Assembly: GCF_002868715.1 (NCBI RefSeq)
Contig: NZ_PKLZ01000001.1
Span: 248,001 to 312,000 of the forward strand
Direction of reading: 5' to 3'
From: Kineobactrum sediminis
Lineage (GTDB): Bacteria > Pseudomonadota > Gammaproteobacteria > Pseudomonadales > Halieaceae
Length of the DNA: 64,000 bases
Part shown: piece after piece, positions 36,656 to 45,727 of the stretch
Numbering within the stretch: the stretch's first letter is position 1
Layout: the number at the start of each line of letters is the position of its first letter
Notes under the pieces: generated by a model
Told to the model about the DNA's origin: nothing
Databases searched by the model: none
The model's input: the letters and a program-made list of their open reading frames with translations, nothing else
Translations under genes and position numbers: made by a program

Positions 36656-37957
36656 TCAGGCTTCCGCTGTCGCGGGTTCAATTTCAAACGGCAGCATCTT
36701 TCGGCATATTTCGATGCGTTCCTTCAGCTCGGCTTCCGTATCCGCGCCAATAAACACTACCGCCAGCTCCCAGGAAAATGAGTCCTGGTGTTGCAGCTCC
36801 GACAGATCCATACCTTCGTGCACGTGAAGCTGCACCACCGACCCGGGGAACCGGGTCTCTACTTGCCGAACTTCTTCCGGCAATGGTGCCCGCCGCACAA
36901 TCCCGGGTTCGAACACCCGCAGCATCTGTTTGGCGGCAACCGCGCAGGGGCCCTCGCGATGGGGCATCCGCGGGTCACGGTCCAATGCCAGATCCACCAT
37001 CACCTGCAGATGCGAGTTACCGTCAACCAGCTGGAACATCACCGCGTGGGAACGCGACAGGCGTGCGTTAACCTCCAGCAACCGGATTTCGTCGCTGTCT
37101 TCATCGTAAAAAAATTCTATGTTGAACGGCGAATTGTCATAGCCGATGGCTGTTATGAAACGGCGACTGTAGTCGAGCATTCGCTGCTTGACGGCATCGG
37201 GAATACAAGAAGGGTACTCATAACGCACCAGTACCGAGTTATGGGTGGGGTCGCGAATGCTGTCGACGATGCCGACCAGGTGCACCTCGCCATGGCGGGC
37301 ATAACCTTCCAGGGTGCACTGCCGGCCACCCGAAATAATGCCTTCGGCAATACAGTGATGCCCGGTAACCGTCGCGATCTCCTCGGGAAGATCATCCAGA
37401 TGGGCCATCATTTCCGCAAAGGGCTCACCGAATCGCCCGATCCCGGCCCGGATACGCGGAAGAACCTCACTCAACTGCTGCGGGGTCTCTACCAGAAAGC
37501 CCAGATGGGATGAGTGCGCCTTGATCGGCTTGATCCAGAAGGGGTAGTCGATTGTGATCGTTTCAACCGCGTTATCGGCAAAGGGGTCGACTGCCTGAAA
37601 AGACGGGACACACTCCGGCACCGACCGCTTCTGCTCCAGCCTGCTCCAGTACTTGTGTTCGCATTTCAGGACAGAGCGAAGGGAGGGCCCCGGAAGTCCC
37701 ATTTTTTTCCGCACCACGGGCACCAGCCCACTGGTGGGGAAATCCCAGTAACCCACCACTGCATCAACCGATCCCGGAAACGCCTGCAACTCCGCTACAG
37801 CTTCATCAACCAGGCGGTCAAACTCATAGGTTTCGGCGGAAATGACTTTCTCCATTGAGAGCAGCCCGTGAAACTCGCAGTCCTCAACGTGGCGCAAATT
37901 CGGCAGCAGTTTTTTACCCAGTGAATCGTAGCCAATGACAAATACGTTCTGCACCAT
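36656..37957 (-). CDS. ATP-grasp ligase-like protein
   Basis: 433 residues with a probable pre-ATP-grasp N-terminal region (about 1-100), the ATP-grasp fold (YPFWIKPIKAHSSHLGFLV, about 140; EEIATVTGHHCIAEGIISGG; NIEFFYDEDSDEIRLLEVNARLS near 290 as the Mg-binding segment) and a C-terminal lid. It would form an amide or thioester with ATP. The substrates are unknown. GGAG precedes the ATG at 37957. It heads a two-gene unit with the CocE-like hydrolase. Confidence 0.8.
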   Translation of the reverse strand: MVQNVFVIGYDSLGKKLLPNLRHVEDCEFHGLLSMEKVISAETYEFDRLVDEAVAELQAFPGSVDAVVGYWDFPTSGLVPVVRKKMGLPGPSLRSVLKCEHKYWSRLEQKRSVPECVPSFQAVDPFADNAVETITIDYPFWIKPIKAHSSHLGFLVETPQQLSEVLPRIRAGIGRFGEPFAEMMAHLDDLPEEIATVTGHHCIAEGIISGGRQCTLEGYARHGEVHLVGIVDSIRDPTHNSVLVRYEYPSCIPDAVKQRMLDYSRRFITAIGYDNSPFNIEFFYDEDSDEIRLLEVNARLSRSHAVMFQLVDGNSHLQVMVDLALDRDPRMPHREGPCAVAAKQMLRVFEPGIVRRAPLPEEVRQVETRFPGSVVQLHVHEGMDLSELQHQDSFSWELAVVFIGADTEAELKERIEICRKMLPFEIEPATAEA

Positions 37958-38101
37958 TCAATACACTCCTTCCTGCTACCCATGACAATCCACTATGAGT
38001 ATAGAAAAGAACGACGATCATGCACGGCGGGCTAACCGGAGCAGCGCCCGGTTGTTGCTGACGTTACCGATACGGCACTTTACGCACGATATTTGCAGGG
38101 G

Positions 38102-38134
38102 GCTCTGCCTCCCTCCAGAAGAGGAAGGCAGAGC
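38102..38134 (-). terminator. Long hairpin after the saccharopine dehydrogenase-like gene
   Basis: GCTCTGCCT and AGGCAGAGC form 9-base outer arms, then a one-base C/A mismatch, then CCTC/GAGG inner arms around a five-base loop. It begins 7 bases beyond the stop at 38142. No T-run follows, so it may work with Rho or be an RNA-end stem. The rest of the gap 37958-38101 shows nothing recognisable. Confidence 0.55.
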
Positions 38135-38141
38135 TGTTCAC

Positions 38142-39317
38142 TCAGTCTTCGAGCTGGAAGGTCAACCCGGCATTTTGCTGCAGGCGCTCTACCAGTAACC
38201 CATCCATTGCCGGGGCGGGCGTGTAGATACCCCCAGGCACGTTACCGGGATTTTCCAGCAGGCACACGGCGCTCTCCGCAATCATCTTGGACGTTGAGCC
38301 GTAGCCTGGGTCCTTGTCGCCCTTGACGCTGGCCTTGATGACTTCGCCCTGTTCGTTCGAACCGACAAACAGGACATCGTAACGTCCGTTCTCACGCTCT
38401 TCTTTCGAAGGCCCTTCGCCGGGCTGGCGCGGGTCGTTGGCCATGGATTTGTCGGCCGCAACGGCGCGGGCCATCGCCTCGCCTTCCTCACCGGGACCGG
38501 TCAGCAGCATTTCGTCGTAGACAAAATCGTCGCCGTATTCATGGCCCAGCAGAAAATTCGAGCGATGAATGTTCTTGGTGTTAATGGTGGCCATGACAAA
38601 GGGAGCGGACCAGCTGTTCAGGTCCTCCTCGTACACGGGCGCCATACCGGATGGCTGTTCGACGCCGCTGTGCCCCTCTGTGAGGGCAAACGGGTCCATT
38701 AACACATTGATCATTTCGGGCTGTTTGGCAGCCGCGGCCATAGTGGCCTTGAAGCTCGCCAGGGTGCCTCCGGAAAATGTGCCCTTCATCACTCGCACAC
38801 GCCCTTTAACCCGGGGAACCGGCGCACCGAACTTTTCCTTCGCGGCCTGCTGCAAAAACCACACACCGAGATCAAAGGGAATGGAATCAAAGCCGCAGGA
38901 AAACACAATACGGGCGCCGCTGGCTTTGGCGGCCTCGCCATGGGCGGCAATCATCTCGTGCATCCAGGCCGGCTCACCGCACAGGTCCACGTAATCAGTG
39001 CCGGCAGCGGCACAGGCGGCCACCAGGTCGGAACCGTATAACTGGTAGGGGCCGACCGTGGTTAACAGAACCTGGGTACGTCCAACCATTTCCTTAATGG
39101 AATCCGGGTTCTCGGCATCGGCAACGACCAGCGGAATGTCCCCGGCTATGCCCAGTTCATCGCGCACCGCCACCAGTTTGTCCTTGCTGCGCCCGGCCAT
39201 GGCCCATTTAACCTTGCCGTTAACGCCGTACTGGGTGTTCAGGTACTCGCATACCAGACGCCCGGTATAACCGGTTGCGCCGTAGACGATAATGCCAAGT
39301 TCACGGGAGACAGACAT
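38142..39317 (-). CDS. Saccharopine dehydrogenase-like NADP-binding oxidoreductase
   Basis: 391 residues from ATG at 39317 (MSVSRELGIIVYGATGYTGRLVCEYL); an in-frame extension of 24 residues upstream is not coding. The Rossmann glycine motif GATGYTG is at the N-terminus. The family also holds trans-acting enoyl reductases of lipid synthesis. The substrate is unknown. It follows the SDR gene by 49 bases, as an operon. Confidence 0.85.
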   Translation of the reverse strand: MSVSRELGIIVYGATGYTGRLVCEYLNTQYGVNGKVKWAMAGRSKDKLVAVRDELGIAGDIPLVVADAENPDSIKEMVGRTQVLLTTVGPYQLYGSDLVAACAAAGTDYVDLCGEPAWMHEMIAAHGEAAKASGARIVFSCGFDSIPFDLGVWFLQQAAKEKFGAPVPRVKGRVRVMKGTFSGGTLASFKATMAAAAKQPEMINVLMDPFALTEGHSGVEQPSGMAPVYEEDLNSWSAPFVMATINTKNIHRSNFLLGHEYGDDFVYDEMLLTGPGEEGEAMARAVAADKSMANDPRQPGEGPSKEERENGRYDVLFVGSNEQGEVIKASVKGDKDPGYGSTSKMIAESAVCLLENPGNVPGGIYTPAPAMDGLLVERLQQNAGLTFQLED

Positions 39318-39366
39318 ACGCTTGTTCCTTTTTTCCTGAATGAAAGAGTAACAGAGTGAGCACCAA

Positions 39367-40266
39367 CTAATCTGTAAATCCGACGACATCCTCGTTCAGC
39401 ACACCGGCCAGCAAGGGACTGGCCGCAGCGCGTTCAAAGGCGGCGTCAATCGCCTGGAAGCGCTTTTGCACTACCGAGCGGTAATTGGGGTGGGTAAAAA
39501 TATAAAGCTCATTGGCCACCAGCGCCTCTACAACCCGCTCACCGACAATCTCGACCGCGAGGCCATTGTCGATCACCTTTTGCATGTGGGCAGCCATGGC
39601 GCTGCCCTTCGCTGAATCAGCCGCATCATCGTTTTCGCCGCCATACTCGGCCTGCCTGTTGCGACTGGACAGGTTGATCCGGGTTTTCACAAAGGCCGGG
39701 CACAGCACCGACACCTGGATGTTATGGGGCTGCAATTCCGCATGCCAGCTTTCCGACATGCCAACCACTGCGACCTTGGTGGCGGTGTAGGCGCCGGCAA
39801 AAGGCACACCGCCCATACCGGCCATGGACGCCACATTCACCAGCCAACCACCCTCACCGTGTTGCTTGATCAGCGGGATCATGGTCTGGGTGCCGTAGAC
39901 GATGCCCATCAGGTTAACATCCACCACCCAGCGCCAGTCCTCGATGTTACTGCGTTCAATGCTTTCGCCGATAGCGCCCACGCCGGCGTTGTTCACCAGC
40001 ATGTGCACCTTGCCGAAGCGCGCAACCGCCTGTTCCGCCACCTCCGCCCATTGTTCAACCCGGGTGACATCCATGACACAGGCCAGAACATCAATACCCT
40101 GCGCCTCCAATTGTTGCCTGGCGAGTTCCAGCTGCGCCGCATCGATATCACCGAGCACCACGCTCATGCCCTGCCGGCCCATGGCCTGGGCAATGCTCAG
40201 GCCAATACCTTCGGCGCCGCCGGATACCACTACCGTTTTTCCTGCGAAATTGCTCATAACTGACAT
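39367..40266 (-). CDS. Short-chain dehydrogenase/reductase
   Basis: 299 residues. The classical SDR motifs are all there: SGGAEGIG (TGxxxGxG), NNAGVG, catalytic Ser in VASMAG and YTATK (YxxxK). Asp in VVLGDIDAA suggests NAD. Substrate is unknown; the extended C-terminus (about 200-299) is typical of SDRs of fatty or steroid metabolism. It shares an operon with the saccharopine dehydrogenase-like gene. Confidence 0.9.
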   Translation of the reverse strand: MSVMSNFAGKTVVVSGGAEGIGLSIAQAMGRQGMSVVLGDIDAAQLELARQQLEAQGIDVLACVMDVTRVEQWAEVAEQAVARFGKVHMLVNNAGVGAIGESIERSNIEDWRWVVDVNLMGIVYGTQTMIPLIKQHGEGGWLVNVASMAGMGGVPFAGAYTATKVAVVGMSESWHAELQPHNIQVSVLCPAFVKTRINLSSRNRQAEYGGENDDAADSAKGSAMAAHMQKVIDNGLAVEIVGERVVEALVANELYIFTHPNYRSVVQKRFQAIDAAFERAAASPLLAGVLNEDVVGFTD

Positions 40267-40357
40267 ATCACCTGTTATTGGTTTTTAAGAAGCACGAGAG
40301 ATGTACGGCCATATTGCCCCGTTGGCTCAGTAAAAGAATGCGGAAGTCCCGCCGGGA

Positions 40358-42112
40358 TCAAATCTCCCAGTTATGCGGCGCGGGGCCATGGCCGGCATCT
40401 TCCAGTTCCGAAACATGGGCAACGGCGGCGTGCTGGGAGAGGAACACCTTGCCACTCAGGTCATCAAGAAAATGGGTTTGGCGCAGTACATCCATCACCG
40501 GCCCCTTAACTTCCGACAGGTGCAGCGTAATACCCCGATCCGCCAGCTGTCGATTCACTGATTCCAGGGCCTCCAGCGCGCTGAGGTCAATTTCATTCAC
40601 TGCCGTGCACAGGAGGATGACATGACGTACCTCCGGCTGCTTATCGAGCAGGCTGTAGATATGGGATTCGACAAAATTGGCATTGGCGAAGTACAGGCTC
40701 TCATCCACTCGCAGCGAAAGAATATCGCTGCGGGTAATAACCTTGTGCCGCTCCACATTGCGAAAGTGCCCGGTACCGGGCACTTCGCCCACCACGGCCA
40801 TATGCGGCCGCGACGTTTTGTAAAGATGCAGTGCCAACGATACCAGTACACCGCAGGCAACCCCGATCTCCACACCCAGGCCCAGGGTAACAAGAATAGT
40901 GATTGCCACGGCGGTGAAATCGGAGAAACCGTAATTCCAGGTGCGGCGCAGAATCGAGAAATCAACCAGCGACAGCACCGCAACAATGATGGTGGCGGCC
41001 AATGTTGCCTGCGGCAGGTACGCAAGCGAAGGCGTAAAAAACAGCGCCACAATCGCAATACCGAAAGCGGTGAATGCGCCCGCTGCGGGGGTCGCCGCAC
41101 CGGCGTCGAAATTGACAATGGAACGGGCAAATCCCCCCGTTACCGGGTAACCACCGGAAAACGCCGAGGCCATATTGGCGGCACCCAGCCCGATCAACTC
41201 CTGGTCTGGATTGATGCGCTGTCGCCGCCGGGCCGCCAGGGTGTGGCCAACGGAGACCGACTCCACGAAGCCGATAATGGAAATCAACAATGCCGACACC
41301 GCCAGCTGGCTCAGCTCACCGGGGATTATCGAAGGCAGCTGCAGTGACGGCAGCCCGGATGGCACCGCACCCACCAGCGCCACACCATGACTGCCGAGAT
41401 CCAGAGCCCAGGCGGCGTAACTGGTGGCCACTACGGCAATGACCGGGCCGGTGCGGGTCAACATGGCCGCCCAATAATCGTTCATGCCGAGCCGCATCAG
41501 CAGAGGCTTGAGACCGCTGCGTATCCAGAACAGAAACAGCAGCGTTAATGAACCCACGACCAGGGTGGGTATGTGCAACGTCTCGACGCTACCGGCAAGG
41601 CTGTCCAGCAGGTGCACCAGGTTATCGCCGCCACCCTGTACGCCCAGTACATGGCGCAATTGGCTGACCGCGATAATAATTCCCGAGGCGGTAATGAATC
41701 CTGCGATCACCGGGTGCGACAGAAAGTTCGCCAGGAATCCCATGCGCAGAAGACCAAACAGCAACAGCATGCCGCCGGACATAAAGGCCAGCAACACCGC
41801 TGCCTGGATGTACGCGGCGGTGCCCGCATCCGCGAACTGGCCGATAGCCGAGGCCGTCATCAGCGACACCACCGCGACCGGGCCAACCGACAATGTGGTA
41901 CTGGTGCCGAACAACGCGTAGGCCACCAACGGCAACATGCTGGCATACAGGCCCACCTGGGGTGGCAGCCCCGCAAGCATGGCATAGGCCAGTGATTGCG
42001 GGATCAGCATGATGGTGACAATAACGGCGGCGAGACCATCGCTGGCCAGTGACTCCCGATTGTACCTGCGTCCCCAATCCAGGATCGGGACAAACTGCTT
42101 GAATGGTGGCAT
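40358..42112 (-). CDS. SulP-family anion transporter with STAS domain
   Basis: 584 residues from ATG at 42112. About 12 membrane segments (about 20-440, with IPQSLAYAMLAGLPPQVGLYA) are followed by a STAS domain (about 440-584, VILLCTAVNEIDLSALEALE). The family exchanges sulfate, bicarbonate or other anions. It overlaps the SQR fusion in the same transcript, so export of sulfate or sulfite made by sulfide oxidation is a likely role. The TTG six codons upstream (42130) is a weaker start. Confidence 0.9.
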   Translation of the reverse strand: MPPFKQFVPILDWGRRYNRESLASDGLAAVIVTIMLIPQSLAYAMLAGLPPQVGLYASMLPLVAYALFGTSTTLSVGPVAVVSLMTASAIGQFADAGTAAYIQAAVLLAFMSGGMLLLFGLLRMGFLANFLSHPVIAGFITASGIIIAVSQLRHVLGVQGGGDNLVHLLDSLAGSVETLHIPTLVVGSLTLLFLFWIRSGLKPLLMRLGMNDYWAAMLTRTGPVIAVVATSYAAWALDLGSHGVALVGAVPSGLPSLQLPSIIPGELSQLAVSALLISIIGFVESVSVGHTLAARRRQRINPDQELIGLGAANMASAFSGGYPVTGGFARSIVNFDAGAATPAAGAFTAFGIAIVALFFTPSLAYLPQATLAATIIVAVLSLVDFSILRRTWNYGFSDFTAVAITILVTLGLGVEIGVACGVLVSLALHLYKTSRPHMAVVGEVPGTGHFRNVERHKVITRSDILSLRVDESLYFANANFVESHIYSLLDKQPEVRHVILLCTAVNEIDLSALEALESVNRQLADRGITLHLSEVKGPVMDVLRQTHFLDDLSGKVFLSQHAAVAHVSELEDAGHGPAPHNWEI

Positions 42113-42116
42113 CAGT

Positions 42117-43787
42117 CTATTTTTCTCCAATGACCGGGGTCGCCAGCCACTCCCGACCGCGCAGCATGGCCTTCCAGTAAATGGGCGGCAGCAGGCGCTC
42201 CTTCAGGAACCAGGCCGCCCGGGTGGGCTTGCGACCATCCAGCAACCAGGTCGGCATACTGGGCAGCAACTTGCCGCCATAACCGAACTCAGCCAGCACG
42301 ATCTTGCCGCGCTCCACCGTCAGCGGGCAGGAGCCATAACCATTGTAGTGCGCAACGCCCTTACTCCGGCCCATGTCCGCAAGCAGGTTATTGGCCACGA
42401 TCGGGGCCTGCATCCGGGCCGCCGCGGCGGTCTTGGCGTTGGGCGCATTCATCACGTCACCCAGCGCCCAGATATTATCAAACTGTTTGTGGCGCAGGGT
42501 ATTCTGGTCCACATCGACCCAGCCGGCACCATCGGCGAGTGGGCTCACACGAATGAAGTCCGGTGCCGTTTGCGGCGGCACCACGTGGATCATGTCGAAT
42601 TCCGTTGCCACTTCACTGGGGTTTCCATCCGCGTCGGTTTGCTCGAACCAGGCCGTGCGACGATCACCGTCGATGCGCACCAGCTTGTGATTGAAGTTGA
42701 GACCAGCATTGTAGCGCTCAACGTATTTCATGAGTGCGGGCACATACTCTGGCACTCCGAACAGTACGGCCCCCGCGTTATAAAACTGGACATCAATGTT
42801 CGCCAGACGCCCCTGGCGCCGCCAGTAGTCCGCCGAGAGATAGAGCGCCTTTTGCGGTGCCCCGGCACACTTGATGGGCATGGGTGGCTGGGTGAATAGC
42901 GCGCGCCCACCCTGCAGCTCCTGCACCAGCTGCCAGGTATAAGAAGCGAGGTCAAAGCGGTAGTTGGAGGTCACCCCGTTGCGGCCCAGGGTTTCCGGCA
43001 AGCCTTCAATGGCATCCCAGTCGAGCTTGATGCCGGCGGCCACCACCAGGCGCGTGTAACGCAGTACCCGGCAGCCTTCCAGGATGACGGCGTTGCGGGC
43101 CGGATCAAAGGCCGCCACCGCCGCCTTGACCCAGTCGGCGCCACGCGGAATCAACGAGGCCATGGTTTTCGCCGTGGTAGAGGGCTTGAAGATGCCGGCA
43201 CCGACAAAGGTCCAGCCCGGCTGGTAGTAGTGAATATCCGCGGGGTCAACGATCGCCACTGACAAGGACGAATCCCGCGCCAGCAGGCTTGAGGCCACCG
43301 AGATACCGCCGGCGCCGGCACCGACCACAACCACGTCGTATTCGGCCAGCACCAGGCCGCCACTTTCGTCTTCACCCAGCAGCCGGGCGACAACGGAACT
43401 CATATCGTAGCCCGCCGCCTTGCCACGCCGGACAATCTCGGCCGGGGTCAGCTCGTCGGGACTGCGCGACAGCGCCCACAGGGTGGTCGAGCGCATACCG
43501 GAGCGGCAGAAGGCATGCACCGGGCCCTCCAGTGATGCCAGTAACCGGCCAAACTCCGCGGCATCCTCGTCCCCGACTTTACCGGTTGTTACCGGCAGGT
43601 AATGGGCAGACATACCCGCGGTTTCCGCCGCACGCTTGATTTCCGCAAAGGCCGGTTGATCCGGGCCTTCACCGTCCGGCCGGTTGCAGATAAGGTGGCG
43701 AACGCCACGTTCGGCCAGTGCGTTCAGGTCATCTGCGGTAACCTGGGCAGACACGGTCAATGAATCCGTGAGTTGATGAATATCCAT
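42117..43787 (-). CDS. DUF442-sulfide:quinone oxidoreductase fusion
   Basis: 556 residues. The N-terminal 110 residues are a DUF442/TIGR01244 sulfurtransferase-like domain with catalytic loop HAFCRSGMRST (Cys94). The rest is a type II sulfide:quinone reductase: FAD motif VVVGAGAGG (about 152), MPIKCAGAPQKALYLS and YGSCPLTVERGK, whose Cys are the redox pair. It would oxidise H2S to polysulfide, passing electrons to quinone, with the DUF442 domain handling the sulfane sulfur. It lies 31 bases after the dioxygenase gene. Confidence 0.88.
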   Translation of the reverse strand: MDIHQLTDSLTVSAQVTADDLNALAERGVRHLICNRPDGEGPDQPAFAEIKRAAETAGMSAHYLPVTTGKVGDEDAAEFGRLLASLEGPVHAFCRSGMRSTTLWALSRSPDELTPAEIVRRGKAAGYDMSSVVARLLGEDESGGLVLAEYDVVVVGAGAGGISVASSLLARDSSLSVAIVDPADIHYYQPGWTFVGAGIFKPSTTAKTMASLIPRGADWVKAAVAAFDPARNAVILEGCRVLRYTRLVVAAGIKLDWDAIEGLPETLGRNGVTSNYRFDLASYTWQLVQELQGGRALFTQPPMPIKCAGAPQKALYLSADYWRRQGRLANIDVQFYNAGAVLFGVPEYVPALMKYVERYNAGLNFNHKLVRIDGDRRTAWFEQTDADGNPSEVATEFDMIHVVPPQTAPDFIRVSPLADGAGWVDVDQNTLRHKQFDNIWALGDVMNAPNAKTAAAARMQAPIVANNLLADMGRSKGVAHYNGYGSCPLTVERGKIVLAEFGYGGKLLPSMPTWLLDGRKPTRAAWFLKERLLPPIYWKAMLRGREWLATPVIGEK

Positions 43788-43818
43788 GATCTCTCCGTAA
43801 TGTCCGGGGCGTGTTCGC

Positions 43819-44715
43819 CTACAACGCGTTGATGGGTAATTTCAGGTAGACCATGCCGTTGCTGTCCTCCGGTGGCAGATGCCCGGCACGCATATTCACC
43901 TGCAGTGACGGCAGGATCAGGCGCGGCATCCCCAGGGTGACATCACGGCTTTCACGCATCTGCACGAATTCATCCTCGGTAATACCCTCATGCACATGGA
44001 TATTGTTCTCGCGCTCGGCGGCTACCGTGGTCTCGTACTCGACCTCACGGCCACCGGGCATGTAATCATGGCACATGAACAGGCGCACTTCACCGGGCAG
44101 CGACAACACTCGCGCAATGGAGCGAAACAGGGTCCTGGCGTCGCCACCGGGAAAGTCCGCCCGGGCCGTACCGCCATCGGGCATGAACAGGGTGTCGCCC
44201 ACAAAAGCCGCATCGCCCATTACGTGTACCATACAGGCCGGCGTATGTCCCGGGGTGTGCAGTACATGGCAGCGCATGGTGCCCACGGTATATTCGTCGC
44301 CGTCGGCAAACAGGTGGTCAAACTGTGAACCGTCGCGCGCGAACTCGGTACCGGCATTGAAGATGTCGCCAAAGGTTTCCTGCACGGTAACGATGCGATC
44401 ACCTATGCCCAGCTTACCGCCCAGGGCGTCCTGGATATAGGGAGCGGCCGACAGATGATCGGCATGCACATGGGTTTCAATAATCCATTCCAGCTCCAGG
44501 TTATTCTGGCGGATGTAATCAATGATCTTGTCCACACTGTCGGTGGTGATACGCCCTGCCGCGTAGTCGATATCCAGCACCGAATCGACCACGGCACAGG
44601 CGTTTGAGCCCGGGTCGCGCACGACATAAGAAAAAGTATTGGTGTCCTCGTCAAAGAACGCCGCCACCTCCGGCTTGCAGGCCAGCTCCACGTCAAAACC
44701 GATATTGGATTGCAT
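43819..44715 (-). CDS. Persulfide dioxygenase-like metallo-beta-lactamase (BLH/ETHE1 type)
   Basis: 298 residues from ATG at 44715, chosen because AAGGAG lies 5 bases upstream; the longer in-frame reading overlaps cydB. Metal ligands are HVHADHL, HTPGHTP and GDTLF. In this family mononuclear Fe(II) enzymes oxidise glutathione persulfide to sulfite. The C-terminal part (about 200-298) is typical of the BLH group. It starts 13 bases after cydB. Confidence 0.85.
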   Translation of the reverse strand: MQSNIGFDVELACKPEVAAFFDEDTNTFSYVVRDPGSNACAVVDSVLDIDYAAGRITTDSVDKIIDYIRQNNLELEWIIETHVHADHLSAAPYIQDALGGKLGIGDRIVTVQETFGDIFNAGTEFARDGSQFDHLFADGDEYTVGTMRCHVLHTPGHTPACMVHVMGDAAFVGDTLFMPDGGTARADFPGGDARTLFRSIARVLSLPGEVRLFMCHDYMPGGREVEYETTVAAERENNIHVHEGITEDEFVQMRESRDVTLGMPRLILPSLQVNMRAGHLPPEDSNGMVYLKLPINAL

Positions 44716-44728
44716 TTGAACTCCTTCC

Positions 44729-45727
44729 TTACTCATAGGATAACCCCGTTGCCTTGCCGTGAAAGACGCGATAAACATAAACGGTGTAAAACAGAATGAC
44801 CGGCAGGGTAATAACCACACCAACCAGCGTGAATAGCAGGGAATCGACAGACGATGCCGCCTCCCATATTGTGAGCTGCCCAATCACCACTTCCGGAAAA
44901 ACGCTATAGGCGAGCCCCAGCGTTGCTGCGACACAGATGCCTACCGTCGCCGCAAACATTGTCCAGCCATGCCTGGATTCCAGCAGCTTGTCACCGTGCA
45001 CTACATGAAGTATCCAGAAAAAACACAACGCGCTGGCTATGGGAATCGGCGACAATAAAACCGCATTGGGCAGGCTGAACCACTTGTCGGCGATAACAGT
45101 GCTGACCAGGGGGGTGGAGATACTGATCAGCAGCAAACCCAGGCCCATCGGCCAGATGGCCACCCGCGCCCAGCGTACCGCCAGGGACTGCAGCGGGCCT
45201 TCGGTTTTCATCACCAGCCAGCCACAGCCCAACAGCAAATACAGTGCCGGCAGCGCGATGGCGATAAGAACGCCGAAAAGCAGGCCTATCAATCCGCCCT
45301 GCAGCCCGGTGACCCAGGCACCCAGCATCCAGCCCTGCGCCGTTGAGGCGACCAGGGAACCGATAAAAAAGGCCCGGTTCCACAGTCGCTTGCGATGGTC
45401 CCCCGCCTTTACCCGAAGGTCAAAAGCAACCCCGCGCAGGATCAGCCCCATGATCATTATCGTCACCGGCAGGTAAAGGTGGCTGAGAATAATGCCGTGT
45501 GCAGTGGGAAAGGCGATAAGCAGGACGCCGATACCCAGCACGATCCAGGTCTCGTTCGCATCCCAGAAAGGGCCAATCGACGCCACCATGATGTCCTTGT
45601 CGGCGTCCTCCGCGAATGGCAGTAACATGCCAACGCCCAGGTCATAGCCATCCAGAATCACATAGATGAACAGCGCCAGGCCCATCACCGCCATATAAAT
45701 AACCGGTAACCAGTACTCCATATTCAT
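44729..45727 (-). CDS. cydB: Cytochrome bd-type quinol oxidase subunit II (CioB-like)
   Basis: 332 residues with about eight membrane segments; typical segment ILDGYDLGVGMLLPF near residue 25. It overlaps cydA by four bases (ATGA). The gene lies within a transcript with sulfide genes. No separate small CydX subunit is visible downstream. Confidence 0.92.
   Translation of the reverse strand: MNMEYWLPVIYMAVMGLALFIYVILDGYDLGVGMLLPFAEDADKDIMVASIGPFWDANETWIVLGIGVLLIAFPTAHGIILSHLYLPVTIMIMGLILRGVAFDLRVKAGDHRKRLWNRAFFIGSLVASTAQGWMLGAWVTGLQGGLIGLLFGVLIAIALPALYLLLGCGWLVMKTEGPLQSLAVRWARVAIWPMGLGLLLISISTPLVSTVIADKWFSLPNAVLLSPIPIASALCFFWILHVVHGDKLLESRHGWTMFAATVGICVAATLGLAYSVFPEVVIGQLTIWEAASSVDSLLFTLVGVVITLPVILFYTVYVYRVFHGKATGLSYE

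Noticed and set aside
44716-44883. N-terminal extension of the dioxygenase reading frame with hydrophobic residues, considered as a CydX-like subunit
   Set aside because: It overlaps cydB, is in the same frame as the dioxygenase and lacks its own ribosome-binding site; the ATG at 44715 has a clear one.
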